Source of the DNA: JBFJVD01 sp041624375 | GTDB taxonomy: Bacteria > Chloroflexota > Anaerolineae > Anaerolineales > E44-bin32 | Reading direction: 5' to 3' | NCBI GenBank assembly: GCA_041624375.1 | Contig: JBFJVD010000124.1 | Coordinates: 1 to 8,759, forward strand | DNA: 8,759 bases | Shown here: positions 1 to 5,370 of the stretch, in pieces | How positions within the stretch are numbered: the stretch's first letter is position 1 | Layout of the letters: each line of letters starts with the position of its first letter | The notes under the pieces: model-generated | What the model was told of the DNA's origin: nothing | The model's input: only the letters and a program-made list of their open reading frames with translations | Database searches by the model: none | Position numbers and translations under genes: made by a program

Positions 1-111
1 ACCCGGGAGCAAAAGCAGCGCCTGATTGTCAATCAGCGGCCATCGATGCGGCACCTGATCGAAGCAGGAGGAAGGCTTGATGCCGGAAGCAGCGAAGACT
101 CAGTGGATTGA
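1..111 (+). CDS. possible 3' end of an upstream gene (partial)
   Basis: Frame 1 is open from the window edge to a TGA at 109-111. The codons before about position 65 are GC-rich in third position, as in the neighbouring genes. The visible tail is about 36 residues, charged and Arg/Gln-rich, including QRPSMRHLIEAGG. I do not recognise it. If real, it overlaps the start of the next gene by about 30 bases. Frame 3 is also open and ends with a TGA at 78-80 that shares its A with the next ATG, a common coupled arrangement, but its third-position composition is poorer. Either or neither could be coding. Confidence 0.3.
   Translation, partial: TREQKQRLIVNQRPSMRHLIEAGGRLDAGSSEDSVD
66..71 (+). promoter_or_regulatory. 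Shine-Dalgarno of the kbl-type gene
   Basis: AGGAGG lies 8 bases before the ATG at 80. This favours that ATG over the in-frame TTG at 77, which would leave only 5 bases. Confidence 0.8.
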
Positions 112-1270
112 AGATGAGCTCGAGGGCCTCAGGAAGGCCGGGCTCTACACCAACATTCGCACGCTGAGCTCGCCCCAGGGAGCCTGGCTCACCGTCGATG
201 GGCGCAAGGTGCTCAACTTCTGCTCGAACAATTACCTTGGCCTGGCCAATCACCCGCGTCTCGTGCAAGCCGCGCGTTCGGCCATGGAGCAATTCGGTGT
301 CGGTCCGGCTGCAGTCCGGACGATCGCCGGGACGATGAACCTGCATGAACAACTCGAACAACGATTGGCCGCCTTCAAAGGTGTTGAGGCGGCGGTGACT
401 TTTCAGTCTGGCTTCAACGCCAACCTGGCTGCGATTCCGGCGCTGGTCGGCAAGGAGGATGTGATCTACTCCGATGAGCTGAACCACGCCAGCATCATCG
501 ATGGCTGCCGCCTCTCAGGCGCCAAGATCCTCCGCTATGCCCACTGCGATCCGCAGGATCTGGCGCGCGTCATTGAAGGCAGTCAGGGTGAGGGCTACCG
601 CCGGGCGATGGTCGTCACGGACGGCGTATTCAGCATGGATGGCGACGTGGCCCCGCTGGACGAAATCTACGCCGTTTCCGATGCCCACGGCTGCCTGTTA
701 ATGGTCGACGACGCGCACGGCGAAGGTGTGCTCGGCACTGGAGGTCGCGGCATCGTCGATCACTTCAAGCTGCATGGCAAGGTCGATGTGGAAGTGGGGA
801 CGCTCTCCAAAGCATTCGGCGTCGTCGGCGGCGTGGTCGCCGGCGGCCGCCGTGTTGTGGAGTGGCTGCGCCAACGTGGGCGGCCCTTCCTGTTCTCTTC
901 CGCAATGACCGTCCCAGATGTGGCCGCTTGCCTGGCCGCAGTAGACCTGCTCGAAGAGTCAACCGAACTGGTGGATCGATTGTGGCAGAATGCCGAGTTC
1001 TTCAAGGCGGAGATGCGCAGCCTGGGATTCGACACGGGCGTGAGCACGACGCCGATCACGCCGGTCATGCTCGGCGAGGCGCCGCTGGCGCAGCGCTTCA
1101 GCCAGCAACTTTTCGAAGGGGGCGTTTTTGCCATGGCGATCGGCTTTCCGACGGTTCCGCGCGGCAAGGCCCGCATCCGGGTGATGATCTCGGCGTCGCA
1201 CAGCCGGGACGACCTCGAGCAGGGGTTGGCAGCTTTTGAAGATGTGGGGCGATCGCTGGCTGTGCTCTGA
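80..1270 (+). CDS. kbl: glycine C-acetyltransferase (2-amino-3-ketobutyrate CoA ligase)
   Basis: A 396-residue PLP enzyme of the alpha-oxoamine synthase family, close to E. coli Kbl in length (398). Family role: cytosolic; with threonine dehydrogenase it cleaves 2-amino-3-ketobutyrate with CoA to glycine and acetyl-CoA, reversibly. Seen: NFCSNNYLGLANHP near residue 46, NHASIIDG, DGVFSMDGDVAPL, D210 and H213 in VDDAHGEG, and the PLP lysine K244 in GTLSKAFG. These three residues fall at the positions I recall for E. coli Kbl. The C-terminal part has PVMLGEAPLAQRFSQQL and ARIRVMISASHS, also Kbl-like. The main alternative is 8-amino-7-oxononanoate synthase (BioF), a close paralogue; the VRTIAGTMNLHEQLE segment and overall resemblance favour Kbl, and no biotin genes are nearby. 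No threonine dehydrogenase is visible. No convincing + strand terminator follows: the inverted repeat downstream has its U-tract on the other strand. Confidence 0.88.
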   Translation: MPEAAKTQWIEDELEGLRKAGLYTNIRTLSSPQGAWLTVDGRKVLNFCSNNYLGLANHPRLVQAARSAMEQFGVGPAAVRTIAGTMNLHEQLEQRLAAFKGVEAAVTFQSGFNANLAAIPALVGKEDVIYSDELNHASIIDGCRLSGAKILRYAHCDPQDLARVIEGSQGEGYRRAMVVTDGVFSMDGDVAPLDEIYAVSDAHGCLLMVDDAHGEGVLGTGGRGIVDHFKLHGKVDVEVGTLSKAFGVVGGVVAGGRRVVEWLRQRGRPFLFSSAMTVPDVAACLAAVDLLEESTELVDRLWQNAEFFKAEMRSLGFDTGVSTTPITPVMLGEAPLAQRFSQQLFEGGVFAMAIGFPTVPRGKARIRVMISASHSRDDLEQGLAAFEDVGRSLAVL

Positions 1271-1277
1271 GGCAATG

Positions 1278-1350
1278 AAAAAAGCCCTGACCGGATGCTG
1301 CGATGAAGGGCGAGTACGTGGAAAGTGCGGTGTGCCTTGAGGTCAGGGCT
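1278..1350 (-). ncRNA. candidate small RNA, terminator stem closing a 48-nt loop
   Basis: Read on the - strand, a perfect 10-bp inverted repeat (AGCCCTGACC at 1350-1341, GGTCAGGGCT at 1292-1283) encloses 48 nt, and a run of T covers 1283-1278. A promoter 7 bases upstream predicts initiation exactly at 1350, the first base of the stem. Predicted transcript: about 73 nt, one closing stem and a large, G-poor, apparently unstructured loop containing CCACGTACTCGCCCTTCATC. No good ORF lies inside. I cannot assign it to a known family; I checked by eye for SRP RNA, 6S, tmRNA and tRNA features and found none. The CUUUCC and GCCCUUCAUC segments could pair with ribosome-binding sites, which is inference. 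The alternative is a long-loop terminator for some - strand transcript, but no - strand gene lies between 1350 and 2324. Confidence 0.65.
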
Positions 1351-1356
1351 ACCGTA

Positions 1357-1385
1357 TTTATACCCTATCTTGTGAAAACTGTCAC
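1357..1385 (-). promoter_or_regulatory. sigma70-type promoter of the 1278-1350 RNA
   Basis: On the - strand GTGACA (1385-1380; 5 of 6 to TTGACA), a 17-base spacer, then TATAAA (1362-1357; 5 of 6 to TATAAT). Placing the last -10 base at -7 puts +1 at 1350, the first base of the inverted repeat. Confidence 0.7.
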
Positions 1386-1386
1386 G
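1371..1386. promoter_or_regulatory. CRP/FNR-family-like palindrome
   Basis: TGTGA-N6-TCACG matches the E. coli CRP consensus TGTGA-N6-TCACA at 9 of 10 positions. Its centre is at about -28.5 relative to the predicted start of the - strand small RNA, covering the -35 and part of the spacer. A bound protein there would be expected to block that promoter. No CRP-family gene is in the window, so the regulator is unknown. Confidence 0.4.
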
Positions 1387-1395
1387 GGTACTTTC

Positions 1396-1430
1396 GGGCC
1401 GATTAATCTCTCGGTCCACCCCCTCGAGGG
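1396..1430 (+). promoter_or_regulatory. structured leader and ribosome-binding site of the DUF3179 gene
   Basis: A 7-bp hairpin (GGGCCGA at 1396-1402, TCGGTCC at 1411-1417, one G-U pair, 8-nt loop) precedes the 10-base palindrome CCCTCGAGGG (1421-1430). The palindrome contains the likely Shine-Dalgarno GAGGG, 6 bases before the ATG at 1437. No clear + strand promoter was found. Whether the structures affect translation is unknown. Confidence 0.35.
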
Positions 1431-1436
1431 AACTCC

Positions 1437-2327
1437 ATGACCCAGGTTCGCATCGAAAAGCCCAGCCTCGAACTTGGTCGGGCCAGGCTCGCCGAACCCG
1501 ATTTGTTTCAGCGCTTTCGGGTGCCCGACCTGGGCCGGCCGCTGCGCAGCGCCCGTCTATCGGGCCGCACGGAGCTGATCGTCTTTGAACGCGGAGAGAA
1601 GCGGCGCGCCCTCGTGATGCGCCAGATGGCCTACCATCACCTCGCCCAAGGGGAATTGGCGGGTGAGCCCTATGCGGTGAGCTTCTGAGCGCCCTGCAAC
1701 AGCGGGGTCGGTCTGACCCCGGTTGTGAACGAGAATGCGCACCACTTCAGTGTGGGCGGACTCTACAACGGTCTGGCATTGCTGATCGATGATGAAACCC
1801 GAACCTACTGGGACCACATTACCGGGGAGGCCGTGCATGGGCCGCTTCAGGGGACACAGCTCGAGGTCTGGCCGATTCGGCTGACGACGGTTGCCGCGGC
1901 GCTCGCCAGAGACCCGGAGCTTGAGGTTTCGATCTCCCGATCGACTTCGCTGGTTGCCTGGTTGGCGCGTCTCGGCTACCGCAACAAACTTCACGGCGGA
2001 AACTGGCTCCCCCCCTTCTTTCGCCGCACCATGACCGAAGGCGACAAGCGTATGCCTGAACTAGCTCAAGGTCTGGGCGTTGTCCACGCGGGGGAGGCCC
2101 GCTATTATCCGATCACGCGGATACCGGAGGGTGGGCTGCAGGAGACCTGGGCAGGCCGAATGATCACTGTGCGCCGGGATGAAGTCGATCGCGTCCCGTA
2201 TGCCTTCTGGGCGGACGACGGCAGCTGGCCGTTTCAACTGCTCTCGCGCTGGTATGGCTTTTCGGTCACGTTTCCGGGATGTTCGATCTTTGGGGATGAA
2301 GGTGAAAGCGGGGGCCCGAGGCGCTAG
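1437..2327 (+). CDS. DUF3179 selenoprotein, TGA at 1686-1688 read as Sec
   Basis: Two open stretches, 1437-1685 and 1689-2327, lie in the same frame and are separated only by TGA. Read through, they give 296 residues resembling DUF3179, a family of unknown function. Before the TGA: VMRQMAYHHL and AVSF. After it: APCNSG, then GGLYNGLALLIDDETRTYWD and HITGEAVHGPL, typical of the DUF3179 core, and a late FPGCSIF segment. DUF3179 proteins usually have a V-x-[YF]-C-P-L-C type motif; here it is AVSF-U84-A-P-C87, so Sec replaces the first Cys and forms a U-x-x-C pair as in thiol/selenol redox proteins. A SECIS-like hairpin follows. The ATG at 1437 has GAGGG upstream. No signal peptide or membrane segment is evident, so a cytosolic location is likely. 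C282 is a further possible partner. The stop TAG (2325-2327) overlaps the convergent gene's stop. Alternatives are a pseudogene or a base error, but intact codon character on both sides, the Cys-equivalent position and the hairpin argue against them. SelA/B/C/D should exist elsewhere in the genome. I vaguely recall some DUF3179 proteins being labelled as (seleno)proteins but cannot confirm it here. Confidence 0.85.
1689..1725 (+). promoter_or_regulatory. bacterial SECIS element
   Basis: After the TGA come 8 bases, then a hairpin. The lower stem is CAAC (1697-1700) with GTTG (1722-1725), with an AG bulge (1701-1702). The upper stem is 7 perfect pairs, CGGGGTC (1703-1709) with GACCCCG (1715-1721). 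The apical loop is GGTCT (1710-1714), 21 bases after the TGA. Known bacterial SECIS elements have a short apical loop with an early G about 16-37 nt after the UGA, bound by SelB; the E. coli fdhF loop is AGGUCU. The segment also encodes APCNSGVGLTPVV of the protein, so it serves two purposes. Confidence 0.85.
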
Positions 2328-2641
2328 AACTGAAAGCGGCTCCGCAGTGGCACGACGCGCCGCTCGTAGTTGATCACGAACTCGAGCAAGCGGTCCTCGA
2401 GCGCACGAAAATCCTGCGAGGTCAGGACCTCTTCGAGCACGGCCCGATCGGGCGCCGTGAAGGTCGTCAGGCGGAGTGGGTACTCGCCATAGGCAGTGTG
2501 CCATGCCTCCGCCATGGTGAGCCCGAGATTCTCCAGGGCGGGCACGAACTCACCCAACATGAAATGGAAGTATTCCTCGCGGCGGTCGGCGATCGGATCG
2601 AATGTCAGGAGCAGTTTGACCGCTCTTCGGTCAAGTTCCAT
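2324..2641 (-). CDS. small protein of unknown function
   Basis: I do not recognise this 105-residue protein. It begins MELDRRAVKLLLTFDPI, continues with EEYFHFMLGEFVPALENLGL and ends ERRVVPLRSRFQF. A hydrophobic beta-like start, an amphipathic helix and a second beta/alpha unit (RLTTFTAPDRAVLEEVL) recall small dimeric alpha/beta-barrel (NIPSNAP/Dabb-like) proteins, but that is only an impression. There are no Cys, no signal peptide and no membrane segment. The ATG at 2641 starts just before the conserved-looking region; AGGGA lies about 13 bases upstream, rather far. The frame stays open to a TTG at 2704, which would add 21 low-complexity residues. A candidate - strand promoter is at 2830-2838. 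The gene converges on the selenoprotein gene with a 4-base overlap. Confidence 0.72.
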   Translation of the reverse strand: MELDRRAVKLLLTFDPIADRREEYFHFMLGEFVPALENLGLTMAEAWHTAYGEYPLRLTTFTAPDRAVLEEVLTSQDFRALEDRLLEFVINYERRVVPLRSRFQF

Positions 2642-2829
2642 GGATGATGGAAATTCCCTGGCGGTAGGATGGCGGCGGGTGGCGGAAATAGGGATCGATG
2701 TCAAACGGGAGCACGATAGCAGCGTTTGTGTCGCAGCGCACCGGGTTCGGGGCGGATGCGACGATCGATCATGTCTGCGTGCGACGGTCTCGTTTCATCC
2801 GGATCCACTGGTGACCGATTGCTTGGGAC

Positions 2830-2838
2830 ATTATAACA
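2830..2838 (-). promoter_or_regulatory. extended -10 promoter, possibly bidirectional
   Basis: On the - strand TGTTATAAT is a perfect extended -10 (TGn plus TATAAT), with no good -35; the predicted start is near 2823, giving the 2324-2641 gene a leader of about 180 nt. On the + strand the same bases include TATAAC (2832-2837), with GTGACC 15 bases upstream as a poor -35, which could serve the 2894 gene. The rest of 2642-2893 shows no gene I can support. Confidence 0.4.
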
Positions 2839-2893
2839 CCATGGCGTGGCCGGGGTGTCGCGCGGCCGGCGCTTCTCTCGGGAGACTGCCCCC

Positions 2894-4153
2894 ATGAGCC
2901 TCGACCTGGCGCGCATCCGAGCCGAGTTTCCGGCGCTCGCCTCGGGCGCTGTCTACTTCGACAATCCAGGCGGCACGCAGATTGCGCAGCAGTCGCTTCA
3001 GCGCGTCACGGCCTATCTCACCGAGGCCAATGCCAATCGAGGCGGTGCATTTGCGACCAGCCAGGCGTCGGGCGAGCTCATCGAAGCCTCACGGCGCGCG
3101 CTGGCCGAATTCATCAACGCCGCCCGACCGCAGGAAATCGTTTTCGGATCAAACATGACCACGCTGACGCTGGCGTTCAGCCGCTCATTCGCCCGCCGCC
3201 TGAACCCGGGCGACGAGATCATCGTCACCCATCTTGACCACGATGCCAATATCGCACCCTGGCTGCATGTGGCCGAGGCGCGCGGCGCCACGGTGCGCTG
3301 GGTCGATTTCGATGTGGAAGACGGCTCCTTGCGGCTCGACCAGCTCGAGGCGGCTTTGAGCGGTCGCACCCGGCTGGTGGCGGTTGGGTACGCATCGAAC
3401 GCGCTGGGAACGATCAACCCGATCCATCGAATCGCTGAGCTCGCCCATGACGCCGGCGCGTTGTGTTTTGTCGACGCCGTTCATTTCGCGCCGCACGGCC
3501 CGATCGACGTGCAGCACTTGGGCTGCGACCTCCTTGTCCTTTCCACCTATAAGTTCTTCGGACCTCACCTGGGGGCGCTCTACGGGCGTCATGAGCTTCT
3601 GGACGACCTCTTTGCCTACCGAATCCGGCCCGCCCCGGCCCAGCCGCCGGGGAAATTCGAAACCGGAACGCAGAACCACGAAGGGATCGCCGGCGCTCTG
3701 GGGGCGCTTGAGTACCTGGACTGGCTAGGGGAGACCTTCGCCCCGGAAGACGCGGAGCGCCACACCGACCGCTTCGCTGGCCGCCGCCTGCGCTTCAAGC
3801 AGGCGATGTCGGCAGTCCGTGCGTATGAAATGGAGCTTTCGCGAGCGCTGTTGGAGGCGCTGGCAGGCATTCCCGGTCTGCGCATCTACGGGCAGACGGA
3901 CCTGAGGCAAGTGGATCGGCGTGTGCCCACGGTTGCCTTTCGCCTGGGGGGGTACTCGCCGCGCGAGGTCACGACGGCGCTTGCCGCCGAGGGAATCTAC
4001 GCCTGGGATGGCAACTACTACGCCCTAGCGGTTACCGAACGACTCGGGGTTGAGTCGCAGGGCGGCATGGTGCGGGTGGGTCTGGTGCATTACAACACGC
4101 ATGAGGAGATTGAGCGTCTGCGAACGGCGCTCGAGCGGCTGTCCGCAGGCTGA
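2894..4153 (+). CDS. cysteine-desulfurase-like class V aminotransferase lacking the catalytic Cys
   Basis: A 419-residue fold-type I PLP enzyme of the group annotated as cysteine desulfurase-like protein. Seen: VYFDNPGGTQIAQQSL near the N terminus, IVFGSNMTTLTLAFSRS, THLDHDANIAPW, VDAVHFAPHGPID with D194 and H197 for the cofactor, and the Schiff-base lysine K220 in STYKFFGPHLG, then KFETGTQNHEGIAG. True SufS/IscS enzymes carry a reactive Cys on a C-terminal loop. Here the matching region (GIYAWDGNYYALAV) has none; the only Cys are C191 and C211 in the core. Desulfurase activity by the usual persulfide route is therefore unlikely, and the substrate is unknown. The ATG at 2894 has GGGAG (2880-2884) 9 bases upstream; the frame extends to 2846, but those residues are not family-like. 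The nearby Nfu gene may suggest an Fe-S context, but 318 bp separate them, so co-transcription is uncertain. Confidence 0.85.
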   Translation: MSLDLARIRAEFPALASGAVYFDNPGGTQIAQQSLQRVTAYLTEANANRGGAFATSQASGELIEASRRALAEFINAARPQEIVFGSNMTTLTLAFSRSFARRLNPGDEIIVTHLDHDANIAPWLHVAEARGATVRWVDFDVEDGSLRLDQLEAALSGRTRLVAVGYASNALGTINPIHRIAELAHDAGALCFVDAVHFAPHGPIDVQHLGCDLLVLSTYKFFGPHLGALYGRHELLDDLFAYRIRPAPAQPPGKFETGTQNHEGIAGALGALEYLDWLGETFAPEDAERHTDRFAGRRLRFKQAMSAVRAYEMELSRALLEALAGIPGLRIYGQTDLRQVDRRVPTVAFRLGGYSPREVTTALAAEGIYAWDGNYYALAVTERLGVESQGGMVRVGLVHYNTHEEIERLRTALERLSAG

Positions 4154-4240
4154 CCTGCGGGCAAGCCTGAACGCATATGTGGACCAGAGCGGTTTGAATC
4201 TGGTTGGGCGGCAGGGTTTGGCCGGCGAACCGAACGATGA

Positions 4241-4294
4241 GAAAAGCACAGGCAGCCACCTAGGTGAGGGGGGCACCCAGATGTCCGCCTGTGT
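4241..4294 (-). ncRNA. candidate C-rich-loop small RNA or two-way terminator
   Basis: On the - strand: CACAGGC (4293-4287), GGACAT, CTGGGTG (4280-4274), loop CCCCCCT (4273-4267), CACCTAG (4266-4260), GTGGCT, GCCTGTG (4253-4247), then C and TTTT. The 7-bp outer and 7-bp inner stems (one G-U) flank a 6x6 region that can itself pair at five of six positions, so this is a nearly continuous 20-bp hairpin exposing six C. A strong promoter just upstream puts the start at 4293-4295, at the foot of the hairpin. Exposed C-runs in small RNAs can bind Shine-Dalgarno sequences; that role is inference. Alternative: on the + strand the same hairpin is followed by TTCTT and may simply terminate the 2894-4153 gene. 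Confidence 0.5.
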
Positions 4295-4299
4295 TCTTA

Positions 4300-4327
4300 A
4301 GTATACCGGTTTCTACCGGATAGTCAA
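4300..4327 (-). promoter_or_regulatory. sigma70-type promoter with an inverted repeat in its spacer
   Basis: On the - strand TTGACT (4327-4322; 5 of 6), a 16-base spacer, then TATACT (4305-4300; 5 of 6). The spacer contains CCGGT-AGAA-ACCGG, a perfect 5-bp inverted repeat that could be an operator. Confidence 0.6.
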
Positions 4328-4471
4328 GGCAGGGCACACGTACACGGCCCCCTGTGGCTCAGGAAGCCTCTCGTTGCCTATGGGACGCTTGTCACTGGCC
4401 CCCGCCCGCCAAGACACGTACAGTGATCCTTGAAACCAGGGCGGATCTGAAGAATGCAGGAGGGCGAATTC

Positions 4472-4738
4472 ATGCCGGAGCACAATCACGCCGTCGACGC
4501 ATCGGAGCGTGAGCGAATGGAACGGCTCATCGAGGTGCTCAGCGCTTACATCGAGCAGTACCACGGCGGTTGGGTTCGCGTGGTGGACTACGATGGACGG
4601 GCGCTCCGTGTTCAGCTCGGCGGCGCCTGCGAGGGCTGCAAGCTCACCGAGACGACCCTCCATGGCTGGATCGAGGGCAGCGTGCGCCAGTTCTTTCCGG
4701 ACCTGGAGCGAGTCGAGGCCGTCCCCCTAGCTGGCTGA
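4472..4738 (+). CDS. NifU C-terminal-domain (Nfu-type) Fe-S protein
   Basis: An 88-residue single-domain protein. Seen: IEVLSAYIEQYHGGWVRVVD, then LGGACEGCKL with C53 and C56 as the C-x-x-C pair, then TTLHGWIEGSVRQFFPDLERVEAV. This is the Nfu layout: family members bind a labile 4Fe-4S cluster between two subunits through that pair and pass it to target enzymes in the cytosol. The length is typical of stand-alone bacterial Nfu domains. The ATG at 4472 has a full AGGAGG (4458-4463) 8 bases upstream, which decides it over an ATG at 4454. There is no NifU scaffold domain and no A-type domain. Its neighbour upstream is the cysteine-desulfurase-like gene. Confidence 0.9.
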   Translation: MPEHNHAVDASERERMERLIEVLSAYIEQYHGGWVRVVDYDGRALRVQLGGACEGCKLTETTLHGWIEGSVRQFFPDLERVEAVPLAG

Positions 4739-4851
4739 GAGGTCCCCGAGCTTCAGCGGCCGGCGCATTGCAGTCGAACCCCCCGTGATTCGGGCTCCTC
4801 AGGATGGGCAGGCCGGCAGCTGGAGCGGGTCGGAGGCCCAACGAACATTCT

Positions 4852-5283
4852 TTAGCGGACGCGGGTACTGGCGTTTCCCAGGAATTCGTCGATCAGAGCT
4901 GGTATTTCCTGCATGTTCTGGTAGGTCAGCACGTTCAGATTCGGTGACGTATTCCCGGTGATCATCTTCGAGATGCTCGCATCGGCCCGGTACAGGCACA
5001 GCACACGCTTCCCGATTCCCAAGGCATACGCAATCTCATAGCCGACCCCGTGCGAGGGGGTGCTCACTTCGGCGATCAGTGCGTCGGAACTGCTGATCCA
5101 GGCGATGTCCCGCCGGTATATGTCGACTGGATCAACGACTCGTTCCAGTTCCATCACCTCCGGCCGAGCCAGGTGGGCGGTGGGCACATCGTGCCCTGCG
5201 GCGAGCAAATGGTCCACCAGGATGCCATACACGGCCTCATCCTGGCGCCCGCCGGTGAGTGAACAGGCGAAGTAGATCTGCAT
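4852..5283 (-). CDS. DNPH1/Rcl-like nucleoside 2-deoxyribosyltransferase family protein
   Basis: A 143-residue protein that lines up by eye with human DNPH1 (Rcl), which hydrolyses 2'-deoxynucleoside 5'-monophosphates to base and deoxyribose 5-phosphate. Seen: MQIYFACSLTGGRQDEAVY (compare the CGSIRGGRED region of DNPH1), RRDIAWISSSDALIAEV with D59, PSHGVGYEIAYALG with E83 as the likely catalytic glutamate, KRVLCLYR, and SKMITGN near the end. It is probably cytosolic, with a role in nucleotide clean-up. The ATG at 5283 begins at the first beta strand; AAGG lies 5 bases upstream. The frame is open back to 5364, but those residues are not family-like. It is divergent from the cold-shock gene and convergent with Nfu across 113 bp in which I see no clear terminator. 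A transferase role cannot be excluded. Confidence 0.85.
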   Translation of the reverse strand: MQIYFACSLTGGRQDEAVYGILVDHLLAAGHDVPTAHLARPEVMELERVVDPVDIYRRDIAWISSSDALIAEVSTPSHGVGYEIAYALGIGKRVLCLYRADASISKMITGNTSPNLNVLTYQNMQEIPALIDEFLGNASTRVR

Positions 5284-5317
5284 GGAGACCTTGAAGACCT
5301 CAAGCAGGGCTGTAGGG

Positions 5318-5346
5318 TTGCGTGATGCTCGCCGGCATGATAACAT
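5318..5346 (+). promoter_or_regulatory. possible cold-shock gene promoter
   Basis: TTGCGT (5318-5323), a 17-base spacer and TAACAT (5341-5346), each 4 of 6 to consensus. It would overlap the divergent DNPH1-like promoter and give a leader of about 120 nt that includes the 5371-5438 hairpin. Confidence 0.3.
5337..5345 (-). promoter_or_regulatory. extended -10 promoter of the DNPH1-like gene
   Basis: On the - strand TGTTATCAT (TGn plus TATCAT, 5 of 6 to TATAAT); no usable -35. Predicted start near 5330, leader about 47 nt. GCATG-TTAT-CATGC overlaps it as an inverted repeat, and TGCAC-TTC-GTGCA (5346-5358) sits directly upstream in the spacer, so operator control is possible. Confidence 0.45.
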
Positions 5347-5370
5347 GCACTTCGTGCAGGACACAGGCTA

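Larger units (their letters stand above)
4154..4471. other. 318-bp intergenic region
   Basis: No ORF here looks coding. The first half holds the hairpin and - strand promoter described separately (4241-4327). A 9-base direct repeat, ACACGTACA, occurs at 4336-4344 and 4414-4422, 78 bases apart, of unknown meaning. I found no strong + strand promoter for the Nfu gene; TACAGT at 4419-4424 is a weak -10 candidate. Confidence 0.5.

Noticed and set aside
1283..1350. Terminator for kbl on the + strand
   Set aside because: The + strand right arm is followed by ACCGTATTTA with no T-run, and the T-run lies on the - strand side.
760..1419. 219-residue ORF on the - strand
   Set aside because: Shadow of kbl on the opposite strand; Ser/Arg/Thr-rich composition and no family resemblance.
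1437..1688. Stand-alone 83-residue protein ending at the TGA
   Set aside because: The frame continues without shift after the TGA into the DUF3179 core, and a SECIS-like hairpin follows, so it is the front part of one gene.
1725..2327. Separate 200-residue gene starting with GTG
   Set aside because: No ribosome site fits; the GTG lies inside the SECIS hairpin and the protein would lack the C-terminal Cys of the motif.
4190..4215. T-loop-like GGTTTGAATC, possible tRNA 3' end
   Set aside because: The T stem does not pair and no upstream cloverleaf is present.
4741..4800. tRNA-like fragment (AGTCGAACCCCCCG)
   Set aside because: Looks like part of a T arm, but no acceptor, D or anticodon stems can be drawn on either strand.
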